Source: CAZILN01 sp964540005 (lineage in GTDB: Bacteria; Bacteroidota; Bacteroidia; Bacteroidales; SM23-62). Taken from it: a stretch of 26,570 nt of DNA. The notes beneath the pieces were generated by a model. The model ran no database searches. It saw nothing but the letters and a program-made list of their open reading frames with translations, and had not been told where the DNA came from. Position numbers and translations under genes: made by a program. The stretch lies in the NCBI GenBank assembly GCA_964540005.1, contig CAZILN010000321.1, positions 1 to 26,570 of the forward strand, written 5' to 3'. Positions 8,901 through 15,533 of this stretch are shown here, piece after piece; within the stretch, counting starts at the first letter, position 1, and the number at the start of each line of letters is the position of its first letter.

Positions 8901-9465
8901 TTACATGCTGGGCTCCCATGTATAATCCCGGTTCCGGACTGAAACGGATCCCGGTGGCGATCCGGAAGGAGGAGTTATTATCATTGGCATTACCCGGTGT
9001 AGGATGGGAAAAATATGAGTATTGTCCCAGGGCATCCCTTCCATAAGACATATTATCAATTTGTCTTCCAAAGGACAGGGAATCAATCAGGTTGCCCTCA
9101 GGATCGCTGAGGAAAATGGATTCTCCTCCTGCATCCAGTTTAAAAGAAGCATGGTCTCCGGTCCATGATTGCGCAGTATCATGATTGTCGGCCCATACAA
9201 GGAAGTATTGATTTGGAAACATATAGGTCTCCGGGGGAAAACTCCATTTATCCGGTTCATCCGGATCGTCACTCAGTGTATAGCCTGCAAGATCAACTGC
9301 ATATGATCCCAGGTTGAAAAGCTCCAGCCAGTCAGTGTATTCTGACAGGTCGGGATTCATTAAAAAGGAAGAATTACTGGCCATAAATTCATTGATGAAT
9401 ACCTGGGCCCGTACAGGCAGAACCAATATAAGCGTAGTAATAAACAGCGCGCAAATTCTTCTCAT
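5998..9465 (-). CDS. Secreted CotH-kinase / lamin-tail-domain protein with T9SS C-terminal signal
   Basis: About 1155 residues if started at the ATG at 9463-9465, which gives a clean signal peptide (MRRICALFITTLILVLPVRA). The frame is open to 9525, but the extra 20 residues spoil the signal. Order of parts: lamin-tail domain (FINEFMASNSS, then DWLELFN), a chitobiase C-terminal-like beta domain (IRYTLDGSEPD), a CotH domain (GLKIHGGCSRG, LYNLRERINEHY, KWRWVLYDTDF with the metal-binding-type Asp pair), a region with VYINGEEVLRV, a second lamin-tail domain (LRINEFMASNLDAF, DWIEIINMG), and a Por-type sorting tail (VYPNPAGDFIRV, IYILQVRN). CotH proteins phosphorylate spore-coat proteins in Bacillus; Bacteroidota versions are secreted and of unknown target. 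It converges on the pentonate cassette with 12 bp between stops. Confidence 0.9.
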   Translation of the reverse strand: MRRICALFITTLILVLPVRAQVFINEFMASNSSFLMNPDLSEYTDWLELFNLGSYAVDLAGYTLSDDPDEPDKWSFPPETYMFPNQYFLVWADNHDTAQSWTGDHASFKLDAGGESIFLSDPEGNLIDSLSFGRQIDNMSYGRDALGQYSYFSHPTPGNANDNNSSFRIATGIRFSPEPGLYMGAQHVNLSCRYADALIRYTLDGSEPDENSELYQGELTLETSTVIRSKIWAEGYQSGWTETATYILNTQSDLPVFSLVTEPANLWDDWTGIYTDGLNGVTGYCSEEPKNFNQDWERPVSMEYMAGQGRRELQIDGGLKIHGGCSRGAPNKSFVFFARSCYGPNEIEYPFFKEKDLDWFKSLIFRNSGNDSWYTMIRDAAIQATVKGPMQCWGQAYEPVQLYVNGEFWGLYNLRERINEHYVASNFDVPADEVDLLKSSWGVMSGSREGFDELLDYIGTHDMTSAPVYDYVSSQIDIDAYIDYMITEMFFANRDWPGNNQKYWRHRAEGGKWRWVLYDTDFTMGLYEFDPSIDMFSFVTLEEGPDWPNPEWATFLPRKLIENQEYRDKFITRYIMRLNTTLQPQNVIGVIDSLYSRIAHIMPAHIERWQSPWSLEGWEGSVEEIREFARQRPAYVRENMRRFFDLGTVLPFVLAPDTAGTIIVNDFVVPETGMDGGFFSGYPVNIRSYPGPGYKFLNWEVTTVESGEEQVLPRQSVWYYWDEGWFPGEDWCQPDFNDSTWDSGMGELGYGDGSEATLLDFGPDPDNKYISSYFRKSFVIDEPVQYDNFRIRMMLDDGAVVYINGEEVLRVNMPEGPVAFETPSINYVGGDAENAYLDYITDPVELPAGKNTIAVEVHQSSGTSSDISFDLELSGIYYQTGETVYYEESNLYFELEQGMNIRAIYEAREELPSLRINEFMASNLDAFTDEYGDTVDWIEIINMGPEDVNIAGHFLTDDLKDPLKWQMPYYSPENTTMQAGGFIVLFADGNPQKGPLHLGFRLNAGGEEIGLSTYLGSVFHWIDTVRFPDQTRNLSYGRYPDGDSNWEKMNEYTPGYNNIKSTVHIADNEYSVLAVYPNPAGDFIRVRWTGQIGISADRFEIALFDLTGRTIMTDEFAVRESGEEITIGLSEVPSGIYILQVRNSKEQRSFRLIRE

Positions 9466-9530
9466 GTGGCTGAAGTATGCAGTAAAATTCAGTATAAATG
9501 TGCGAAAAACAGCCTGATTTACCAATTAGT

Positions 9531-11027
9531 TCACTGAGGAAACATCAGTTTGCTTATATAAATATCCTGGAATTCAGGATCTGACTCCAGCGACAGATGA
9601 TGGGTTATTGACAAAACTTCGCTGAAGGAAAGATCTTTTTCAAAAAGGGCCATTTTAGCTCCCAGAAGGGCCGTGTTACCCATTTTCCTGATTGACTCTT
9701 CAGGGAATTCCAGCAACTGCAGGAACCTGGCATTTGAGAGATCTATGAAATTTCCGAATGCACCGGCAATGAAAACCTGCTTCACATCTGCATGAGGTAT
9801 CTCAAGTTGTTTCAGGAGGATCTGTAGTCCGGCAGCAATAGCCGCCTTGGCCAGCTGAAATTCCCTGATATCCTGCTGGGTGATGAATACCGGTCCTCCT
9901 ACCGGCAGCTTATCCCTGTCACCGGCAATCTGTCCCCCGGCATCCAGTTCACCGTTCTGAAGAAATACCGAAACCGCATCAATAAGTCCGCTCCCGCAGA
10001 TCCCGCGGGCTTTCACATTCCCGATAACATGATAAGATAATTTGCCGTTCTCCATCCATACAGATGATATGGCCCCTGTGGTTGCTCTCATGCCCATGGA
10101 GATGTTCGTTCCTTCAAAAGCGGGTCCGGCTGCAGTTGAAGCACATAATATACTTTCACGGTTCCCGGCTATGATCTCGCCGTTTGTCCCGAGGTCGATC
10201 AGGACCTGGAAGTCCGTGCTTTCATGAATCCTGGCTGCCAGGAGTCCGGCCAGTATATCGCTTCCTACGAAACTTCCTATTGACGGAAGGAAATATACCC
10301 TCAGGTCTTTATCCAGTTCAGGATGGATGTCTGATGGAGCAAGGGTGAACAATTCCTTTGACCGTGATTCAAAGGGGTAAAAGGACAGGGGTTTCACATC
10401 GAGTCCGCAAAAGATATGCTGCATCACCGAATTGCCCACTATTACTATCCTGGTGAGGGTAACCCGGCATTCTTCCAGCATAGATAAAATAATTCCGGCT
10501 ACAGTCTGGTAAATGATTTCCTGCAGCCTGGATTGTCCGTCTTTCTCTATGGCAAAAGCAATTCGTGAGATAACATCCGCACCATACCTTGCCTGGGGAT
10601 TTACGGCAGTCCTGACCCCCAGGACCCTCCCGCCTGACAGATCGAGTAACTGTGCAACAATTGTTGTGGTCCCAAGGTCGATCACCAGGCCATAACCTTC
10701 CTGCGGGATGAAGCTGAATTCAGATTCATCGGCCAGTATGATGGTATTGTACTGTTCCACTTCAATGCTCACATCTTCGGTGAGCTGGCTCATACAGGAC
10801 AGCCTGAAGTTATCCGGCAGACCCAGCTTATGCAGTGCTTCACGGTGCCGGCCTGAAAGGGGGATGCTGCCTTTGATTACTTTTACTTTGCATTTGCCAC
10901 AGCTTCCTTTCCCGCCGCAGGGGAATTCAATACCATATTCATGCAGGACATCAACCAGGGGGGTCCCTTTTCTGACGCTCAGTATTTTCCCTGAAGGTTC
11001 CAGCAGTATGGTAATATCCTGTGCCAT
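9531..11027 (-). CDS. Ferredoxin-ASKHA protein: RACo-like reductive activator of corrinoid proteins
   Basis: 498 residues. The N-terminus is a plant-type [2Fe-2S] ferredoxin domain with Cys37, Cys43, Cys46 (CGGKGSCGKC) and Cys78 (LSCMSQ). The rest is an actin-like ATPase fold of the DUF4445/RACo type: DLGTTTIVAQL near residue 117, GNSVMQHIFCG near 195, LIDLGTNGEI near 275, and IAGAFGNFIDL near the end. In methanogens and acetogens such proteins use ATP to reduce inactive Co(II) corrinoid proteins back to Co(I). No corrinoid protein or methyltransferase is present in this window, so the partner must be elsewhere. A gap of about 100 bp separates it from the SGNH gene upstream and 65 bp from the CotH gene downstream. 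Confidence 0.88.
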   Translation of the reverse strand: MAQDITILLEPSGKILSVRKGTPLVDVLHEYGIEFPCGGKGSCGKCKVKVIKGSIPLSGRHREALHKLGLPDNFRLSCMSQLTEDVSIEVEQYNTIILADESEFSFIPQEGYGLVIDLGTTTIVAQLLDLSGGRVLGVRTAVNPQARYGADVISRIAFAIEKDGQSRLQEIIYQTVAGIILSMLEECRVTLTRIVIVGNSVMQHIFCGLDVKPLSFYPFESRSKELFTLAPSDIHPELDKDLRVYFLPSIGSFVGSDILAGLLAARIHESTDFQVLIDLGTNGEIIAGNRESILCASTAAGPAFEGTNISMGMRATTGAISSVWMENGKLSYHVIGNVKARGICGSGLIDAVSVFLQNGELDAGGQIAGDRDKLPVGGPVFITQQDIREFQLAKAAIAAGLQILLKQLEIPHADVKQVFIAGAFGNFIDLSNARFLQLLEFPEESIRKMGNTALLGAKMALFEKDLSFSEVLSITHHLSLESDPEFQDIYISKLMFPQ

Positions 11028-11126
11028 TTATAATTTTTGGATCATTTCTGTAATGTGATCGGTTCCTGCAGCCTGTGCCGGTTATACATCCGTAGCTGTA
11101 AAGCAATATGTGGATTCATGTGAGGC

Positions 11127-11780
11127 TTACCTTATATATTTGATTATCTCTCCCGCCCAGAGGTCATATCCTGCCTTGTTCATATGCAGGCCGTCCTCAA
11201 TGAAGATATCCTTCTTTGGAGTGCCATCGGGGTTCACCATCACCCCCCAGACATCTATGAATTCTATTCCCTCGTTACTTGCAGCATAGGCTGACAGGCT
11301 GTTATTTACCTTATTGTATTCGGTCCTCAGTTCCCACCTCGCAAGGCTGGGTTTGGCTGAAATAAAACAGATATGTGCCCCGGGATTCGATAGAGTGATG
11401 CCCTCGGCCACTTTTCGTGCTTCCCTCCTGATCCTTCCTGCCTTCTTGCCTTCGCTGACATCATTATCCCCTTCATAGATGAAGACCTGCTCAGGATGAT
11501 ACTGCAGGACCAGGTCCTCAAGGTAAAACAGCAGGTCGCTCATATGGGAACCGCCAAAACCCGTGTTAATGACATAATAATCAGGAAAATATTCCTGGAC
11601 ATCTTTCCACATCCTGATACTGGAGCTGCCTGTGAAAAGCAGTATTCTTTTGGATTCAGGATTTTCTATCTGCAGCCGGCGCAGGCTGTCGATCTCTGAT
11701 TGAAACCTGGCAGGATCCTGTGATACAAGGAATTGAAAATGGATAAGGATAATCAGTAAAAGGAAAGCATATCTTTTCAT
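11127..11780 (-). CDS. Secreted SGNH/GDSL-family hydrolase (esterase-like)
   Basis: 217 residues with an N-terminal signal peptide ending near VSQ (residue 21). All four SGNH blocks are present: LLFTGSSSIRMW (nucleophile Ser, replacing GDS), NTGFGGSHM (Gly), YEGDNDV (Asn) and EDGLHMNKAGY (Asp-x-x-His). The fold is used for carbohydrate acetyl-esterases, lysophospholipases and similar enzymes; export next to glycosidase genes suggests deacylation of glycans, but the substrate is not shown by the sequence. Its ATG overlaps the stop of the nitrilase gene by 4 bp, so the two are translationally coupled. Confidence 0.88.
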   Translation of the reverse strand: MKRYAFLLLIILIHFQFLVSQDPARFQSEIDSLRRLQIENPESKRILLFTGSSSIRMWKDVQEYFPDYYVINTGFGGSHMSDLLFYLEDLVLQYHPEQVFIYEGDNDVSEGKKAGRIRREARKVAEGITLSNPGAHICFISAKPSLARWELRTEYNKVNNSLSAYAASNEGIEFIDVWGVMVNPDGTPKKDIFIEDGLHMNKAGYDLWAGEIIKYIR

Positions 11781-12526
11781 TCGGCGACTTGATTTGTTAC
11801 AGTTATGGTATAAACAAAGAATTCTTCTCCTTCATTATCTGTCTCGACTACCCAGTTGCCTTCAGGATCGATGATCCCCGATCTGCTGTTGGAGATGGCA
11901 TTATCAGCGGGAGAAGCATTGACACTTACTATCCAAACCCTGCCCGTACGGGCTCTCAAACGCTGGTTGGAACCATGGAACTCCCGGTAGACCTCACCCC
12001 ATTCACCTCTACCGGAGCCCGTATTGGAAGCATGAAATATGATCCTGGCACCCATCCCGGATAATTGCTGTGCCAGGAAAGGATCCGGCATGGAGGTCCA
12101 GTCCGGGGTAGCCCACAGGTCATTGCATACCAGTCCGCCTATGGTTATATCCTTAAACCTGAAGGTGCGTAAATCAGTGCATGCGAATTGATCCACTTCT
12201 TCCCGTCCTGCCTGGGGATCCTTCATGTTGGTGCATCTGAGGATCTTGCTGTGGAATCCGAGAAATTCTCCATTCTTGTCATAAAACCGTACCTGGTTCA
12301 TGGGCTTTTCAGATACTGTTTCGTACAGGCATGTTCCCAGGGCAAGACCAACCCCGGCTTTTTTTGCATAGCCGGTTATTTCCTCCAGGGCCTCCATGAC
12401 CTTTTCCTGGTCAAACATACTGGTATAACCACTGAGGGACCCTTCCGGAGTCAGCAGAATATCTGCATGTTTATTTTTGGCAAAAGTAATCACAAGCACA
12501 GCAAGTATATTTCTTAAATGATCCAT
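11777..12526 (-). CDS. Nitrilase-superfamily carbon-nitrogen hydrolase, short at the N-terminus
   Basis: 249 residues. The Glu-Lys-Cys triad of the superfamily is complete: Glu28 in TPEGSLSGY, Lys94 in GFHSKILR and Cys134 in GLVCNDLWATPDW. The first beta strand that normally precedes the helix (an 'I.VA..Q' stretch about 20 residues long) is missing: the protein starts directly in the NILAVLVITFA helix. Upstream the frame is open for only 14 codons before a TGA and offers no ATG, GTG or TTG. The enzyme cleaves C-N bonds of amides or nitriles; substrate unknown. It follows the epimerase gene after 32 bp and overlaps the SGNH gene by 4 bp. The protein may be misfolded or merely diverged. Confidence 0.82.
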   Translation of the reverse strand: MDHLRNILAVLVITFAKNKHADILLTPEGSLSGYTSMFDQEKVMEALEEITGYAKKAGVGLALGTCLYETVSEKPMNQVRFYDKNGEFLGFHSKILRCTNMKDPQAGREEVDQFACTDLRTFRFKDITIGGLVCNDLWATPDWTSMPDPFLAQQLSGMGARIIFHASNTGSGRGEWGEVYREFHGSNQRLRARTGRVWIVSVNASPADNAISNSRSGIIDPEGNWVVETDNEGEEFFVYTITVTNQVAE

Positions 12527-12558
12527 TCTGCCCGGATTTTTACAGCTGTTTATATTGT

Positions 12559-13563
12559 TTAAAGCTGTTCATATTGGGTAATGATGTCATCCATCAAGCG
12601 GTTATTCTCGTCAATAACAGTCATCCGTGCAGGATCCGCTTCAAACCATTTGAGCGTTCGTTTGATCCCTTCACTGAAGGTGATGGTGGCATTGAATTCG
12701 GGTACAAACCTTTTAATCTTGGTATTATCGAAAACAGAACTTACTGCCTTGTCCCCCAAGAGATTACCCCACATCCATTCCTGTCCCAAAGACCCGGCGA
12801 CCCTGCAAATGAAATCTGAGGGAATGTGCACCATATTAAGCTTTACCCCGGCAGCATTTGCCACTGCCTCATAGATCTGGTTCCAGGTCAGGACTTCATC
12901 AGAGGTAATATGAAAACTATGACCTGTGGCCTGCTGGTTGCCGCACAGACCAGTAAACCCGACTGCGAAATCATCAGAGTGGGTAATGGTCCACAGCGAA
13001 GAGCCGTCTCCATGAATGATCACTTTGCCGCCTTTCTTCATCCTGTCCACAATTGTATAGTCCTCCCAGCTGCCTATGGCTACAGGAATGACCGTGTCAT
13101 AGGTAAGGGATGGGCGTATAATTGTAACAGGAAAATCCTTTTCCCGGTAGGCCTTCATCAGTTCATCCTCACAGGCTATCTTATCGCGCGAGTAATCCCA
13201 GAAGGGATTCTTCAGCGGGGTAGATTCTGTTACAACCGGGTGGGTGAGGGGCTTCTGGTAAGCCGAAGCAGAGCTGATAAATATATACTGCCTGCATCTT
13301 CCGCCGAAGAATTCGATATCCCGCAATACATCTTCCGGTTTATAGGCGATGAAATTGGCCACCACATCAAATTCCATGCCTTTCAGCGCTTCTTTGACTT
13401 CACCCGGTTTACTGAAATCGCCGCGGATGCTTTCAGCTTTTTCCAGTCCGGGCCTCGTGCGGTTTCCCCTGTTCAGCAGGGAGACTTCATGGCCCTTCTC
13501 GAGGGCCAGCTTTACACAGGCCGTTGAGATATTCCCGGTTCCGCCAATAAATAATATTCTCAT
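12559..13563 (-). CDS. Extended short-chain dehydrogenase / NAD-dependent epimerase-like protein
   Basis: 334 residues with a Rossmann fold. The N-terminal nucleotide-binding motif is GGTGNIS (residues 7-13), followed by LLNRGN (29-34), where Arg at the end of the second strand favours an atypical SDR. The usual catalytic pair is present as Tyr124 and Lys128 (FWDYSRDKIACE), after ISSASAY (96-102). A C-terminal substrate region includes WTITHSDDFAVGF. Atypical SDRs of this kind act on nucleotide sugars or serve as isoflavone-reductase-like enzymes; the substrate is not evident. It heads the minus-strand run of epimerase, nitrilase and SGNH genes, and is divergent from the plus-strand sugar gene set. 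Confidence 0.85.
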   Translation of the reverse strand: MRILFIGGTGNISTACVKLALEKGHEVSLLNRGNRTRPGLEKAESIRGDFSKPGEVKEALKGMEFDVVANFIAYKPEDVLRDIEFFGGRCRQYIFISSASAYQKPLTHPVVTESTPLKNPFWDYSRDKIACEDELMKAYREKDFPVTIIRPSLTYDTVIPVAIGSWEDYTIVDRMKKGGKVIIHGDGSSLWTITHSDDFAVGFTGLCGNQQATGHSFHITSDEVLTWNQIYEAVANAAGVKLNMVHIPSDFICRVAGSLGQEWMWGNLLGDKAVSSVFDNTKIKRFVPEFNATITFSEGIKRTLKWFEADPARMTVIDENNRLMDDIITQYEQL

Positions 13564-13676
13564 GTTTGTTCCCCTGGTTTAAATATTTCTGATTAGTTAA
13601 AAATGATCCACGAATATAAGCAATTAGACTTTTAATTTCTTAAATCTAAAGTATCTCTTATTTTTATAGAGGATTT

Positions 13677-13705
13677 GTTTCCGGAGCATACATTCAATCG
13701 GAAAC
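13677..13705. promoter_or_regulatory. 7-bp inverted repeat just upstream of the plus-strand gene set
   Basis: GTTTCCG (13677-13683) and CGGAAAC (13699-13705) are perfect reverse complements with a 15-bp spacer. The second arm ends three bases before the first ATG of the ADP-ribosylglycohydrolase-like gene. It could be an operator or a leader hairpin in the 145-bp divergent region. Alone it is weak evidence. Confidence 0.3.
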
Positions 13706-13708
13706 AGG

Positions 13709-14440
13709 ATGATAATTCACTGGATGAGATCAGCTCTTATCATATTATTACTCTCAGCCTGTACTGTTTTTTCACAGGTGACAGATATCCCTCTTCAGGA
13801 TACAGTAATCCTGCTGCAGGATAAGATCGAAGGACTGCTGATCGGTTCTGCCATAGGTGATGCGGCGGGCGGACCTCTGGAATTTGTCTCCCCGCCTGAA
13901 AAAAGCTACTGGACAACTACCGGAGAGAGATTGACAGATGAGGGATTGCAGGAACTGGCACGGGCGCTGCAGCCGGACGGATCATGGGAGAACTTTGAGC
14001 AGGCCATGCGCACTGTTGATCCGTTTTCGTACAACGAGACTCTCTATGTTAAAAGGGAACTGGTCAAATGGCTGGACCTGTCACACGAATTTGTTGAACG
14101 GTCCGGGGGCAGTGTGTCGCGCCTGTTTACAATCCTGGAAAACGAACTGCAGGCAGTTTACTGGTGGGAGGCCTGGGTTCCTGTTGTGATAGTTATGGCA
14201 GTAGCAGAAATCGCAGATTATCATCCCCTGGCATCCATGCAGATCATAATGGAGTTCGGGCATGATACTGATTCATATGCACAGGTCATGGGGGCCATAC
14301 TGGGAGCCATTCACGGGAAGGATGTGTTTCCCGGATCCATGAGGGATGCCGTGAATCAGCAAATGAAAGAACAGTTCGGCCAGGATGTTCATGACTGGAT
14401 GGAGCTGATCATCAGGTACCAGTTTAGCAGCGTCCCTTAA
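13709..14440 (+). CDS. ADP-ribosylglycohydrolase-like protein with its central region missing
   Basis: 243 residues. An N-terminal export signal (MRSALIILLLSAC, possible lipobox LSAC; an ATG at 13724 is an equally good start) is followed by IEGLLIGSAIGDAAGGPLEF, the family's first block. The C-terminal block is also clear: AVYWWEAWVPVVIVMAVAE and EFGHDTDSYAQVMGAILGA, with the D-x-D-[ST] metal site. The TDDT motif, which supplies the other half of the two-metal centre, is absent. The sequence passes from LQPDGSW (about residue 93) straight to ENFEQAMRTVDPFSY, as if an internal segment had been deleted in frame. The family removes ADP-ribose from proteins or small molecules; this copy is probably inactive or repurposed. 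It lies 44 bp upstream of the ROK start chosen here. Confidence 0.75.
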   Translation: MIIHWMRSALIILLLSACTVFSQVTDIPLQDTVILLQDKIEGLLIGSAIGDAAGGPLEFVSPPEKSYWTTTGERLTDEGLQELARALQPDGSWENFEQAMRTVDPFSYNETLYVKRELVKWLDLSHEFVERSGGSVSRLFTILENELQAVYWWEAWVPVVIVMAVAEIADYHPLASMQIIMEFGHDTDSYAQVMGAILGAIHGKDVFPGSMRDAVNQQMKEQFGQDVHDWMELIIRYQFSSVP

Positions 14441-14484
14441 TTTAAATTATGAAACCTGATTTAGCACGTAACCGGAATATTACA

Positions 14485-15459
14485 ATGAGTAAATCCTATT
14501 ACCTGGGAATTGATATCGGAGGCACAAAATGCACCGTGATCGCGGGTACCGGGGATATGGAGATCCTTGACAGGATACAGTTTCCTACCCATACTGAAAA
14601 AGGACCGGATCAGGCAATCACCGGCTTACTGCAAAACGCCTCTGATTTGATCCGCAAGTACGGCAGCCGTGAGCTCCTGGCAATAGGGATCAGTTGCGGA
14701 GGGCCGCTGGATAGCAGACAGGGGATGGTACAATCCCCTCCGAACCTCCCGGGTTGGGACAATATTCCAATAACCAAAATATTTGCCGATGAATTCGGAG
14801 TGCCGGCATTTCTGCAAAATGACGCCAATGCCTGCGCCCTTGCAGAGTGGAAATTCGGTGCCGGGAAAGGGGTACAGAATATGGTCTTTTTAACCTTCGG
14901 CACGGGTATGGGAGCAGGGATTATCCTTGACGGGAAGCTTTATACGGGCACCAATGACCTGGCGGGTGAGGTAGGGCATATCCGCCTGGCTGATGAGGGT
15001 CCCGAGGGCTTTGGAAAGAAAGGTTCATTTGAAGGATTCTGCAGCGGAGGAGGGATAGCCAGGATGGCCAGAGGTATTGCAGCGGAAAAACTCAGGGCAG
15101 GAGAGAAGGTCTCATTCTGCCGGTCAGAGCATGAACTTGATTCCATTACAACAAAAGACATTGCTGTTGCGGCTGCCTCAGGTGATAAAACGGCGCTGGA
15201 GATCTTTGAAATAACCGGGGAATATTTGGGAAAAGGCCTGTCAATTCTTATTGATGTATTAAATCCACAGCGCATCGTCATAGGAAGTATATATGCAAGG
15301 GCCACGGACCTGCTGGAGCCTGCCAGCAAAAAGGTAATCGAACGGGAAGCCATACCAGCAGCAGCAAGGGTATGTGAAGTAGTACCTGCGGCCCTGGGTG
15401 ATGAGGTGGGTGAATATGCAGCCCTGAGTGTTGCGATCATTGGACTGGAGAATAATTGA
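14485..15459 (+). CDS. ROK-family sugar kinase (glucokinase-like) without the zinc motif
   Basis: 324 residues from the ATG at 14485; an in-frame ATG at 14449 would add 12 residues ahead of the first strand. Actin-fold kinase marks: LGIDIGGTKCTVIAG (phosphate 1), FLQNDANACALAEW with the catalytic Asp, FLTFGTGMGAGIILDG (phosphate 2), and GEVGHIRLADEGP. The ROK zinc-finger pattern C-x-C-G-x-x-G-C-x-E after that His is not present; the sequence instead continues GSFEGFCSGGGIARMA. ROK kinases phosphorylate glucose, mannose, fructose or N-acetyl sugars in the cytoplasm. The neighbouring beta-mannosidase and beta-galactosidase suggest it handles a released hexose. No helix-turn-helix is present, so it is an enzyme rather than a ROK repressor. 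Confidence 0.9.
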   Translation: MSKSYYLGIDIGGTKCTVIAGTGDMEILDRIQFPTHTEKGPDQAITGLLQNASDLIRKYGSRELLAIGISCGGPLDSRQGMVQSPPNLPGWDNIPITKIFADEFGVPAFLQNDANACALAEWKFGAGKGVQNMVFLTFGTGMGAGIILDGKLYTGTNDLAGEVGHIRLADEGPEGFGKKGSFEGFCSGGGIARMARGIAAEKLRAGEKVSFCRSEHELDSITTKDIAVAAASGDKTALEIFEITGEYLGKGLSILIDVLNPQRIVIGSIYARATDLLEPASKKVIEREAIPAAARVCEVVPAALGDEVGEYAALSVAIIGLENN

Positions 15460-15533
15460 CCCTGATAAAAAAACAGAAGAACAGAACAAGGGTGAGAATC
15501 ATAAAGTTGAAAACCATAAAGATGAGACCTGCA

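Noticed and set aside
12826..13527. 233-codon open frame on the plus strand across the epimerase gene
   Set aside because: The minus-strand SDR has clear motifs throughout this stretch; the plus-strand product has none.
15456..15533. Early start of the GH2 beta-mannosidase-like gene, overlapping the ROK stop
   Set aside because: It would begin with TTG and place a basic 26-residue stretch before the lipoprotein signal, which would not be a working signal.
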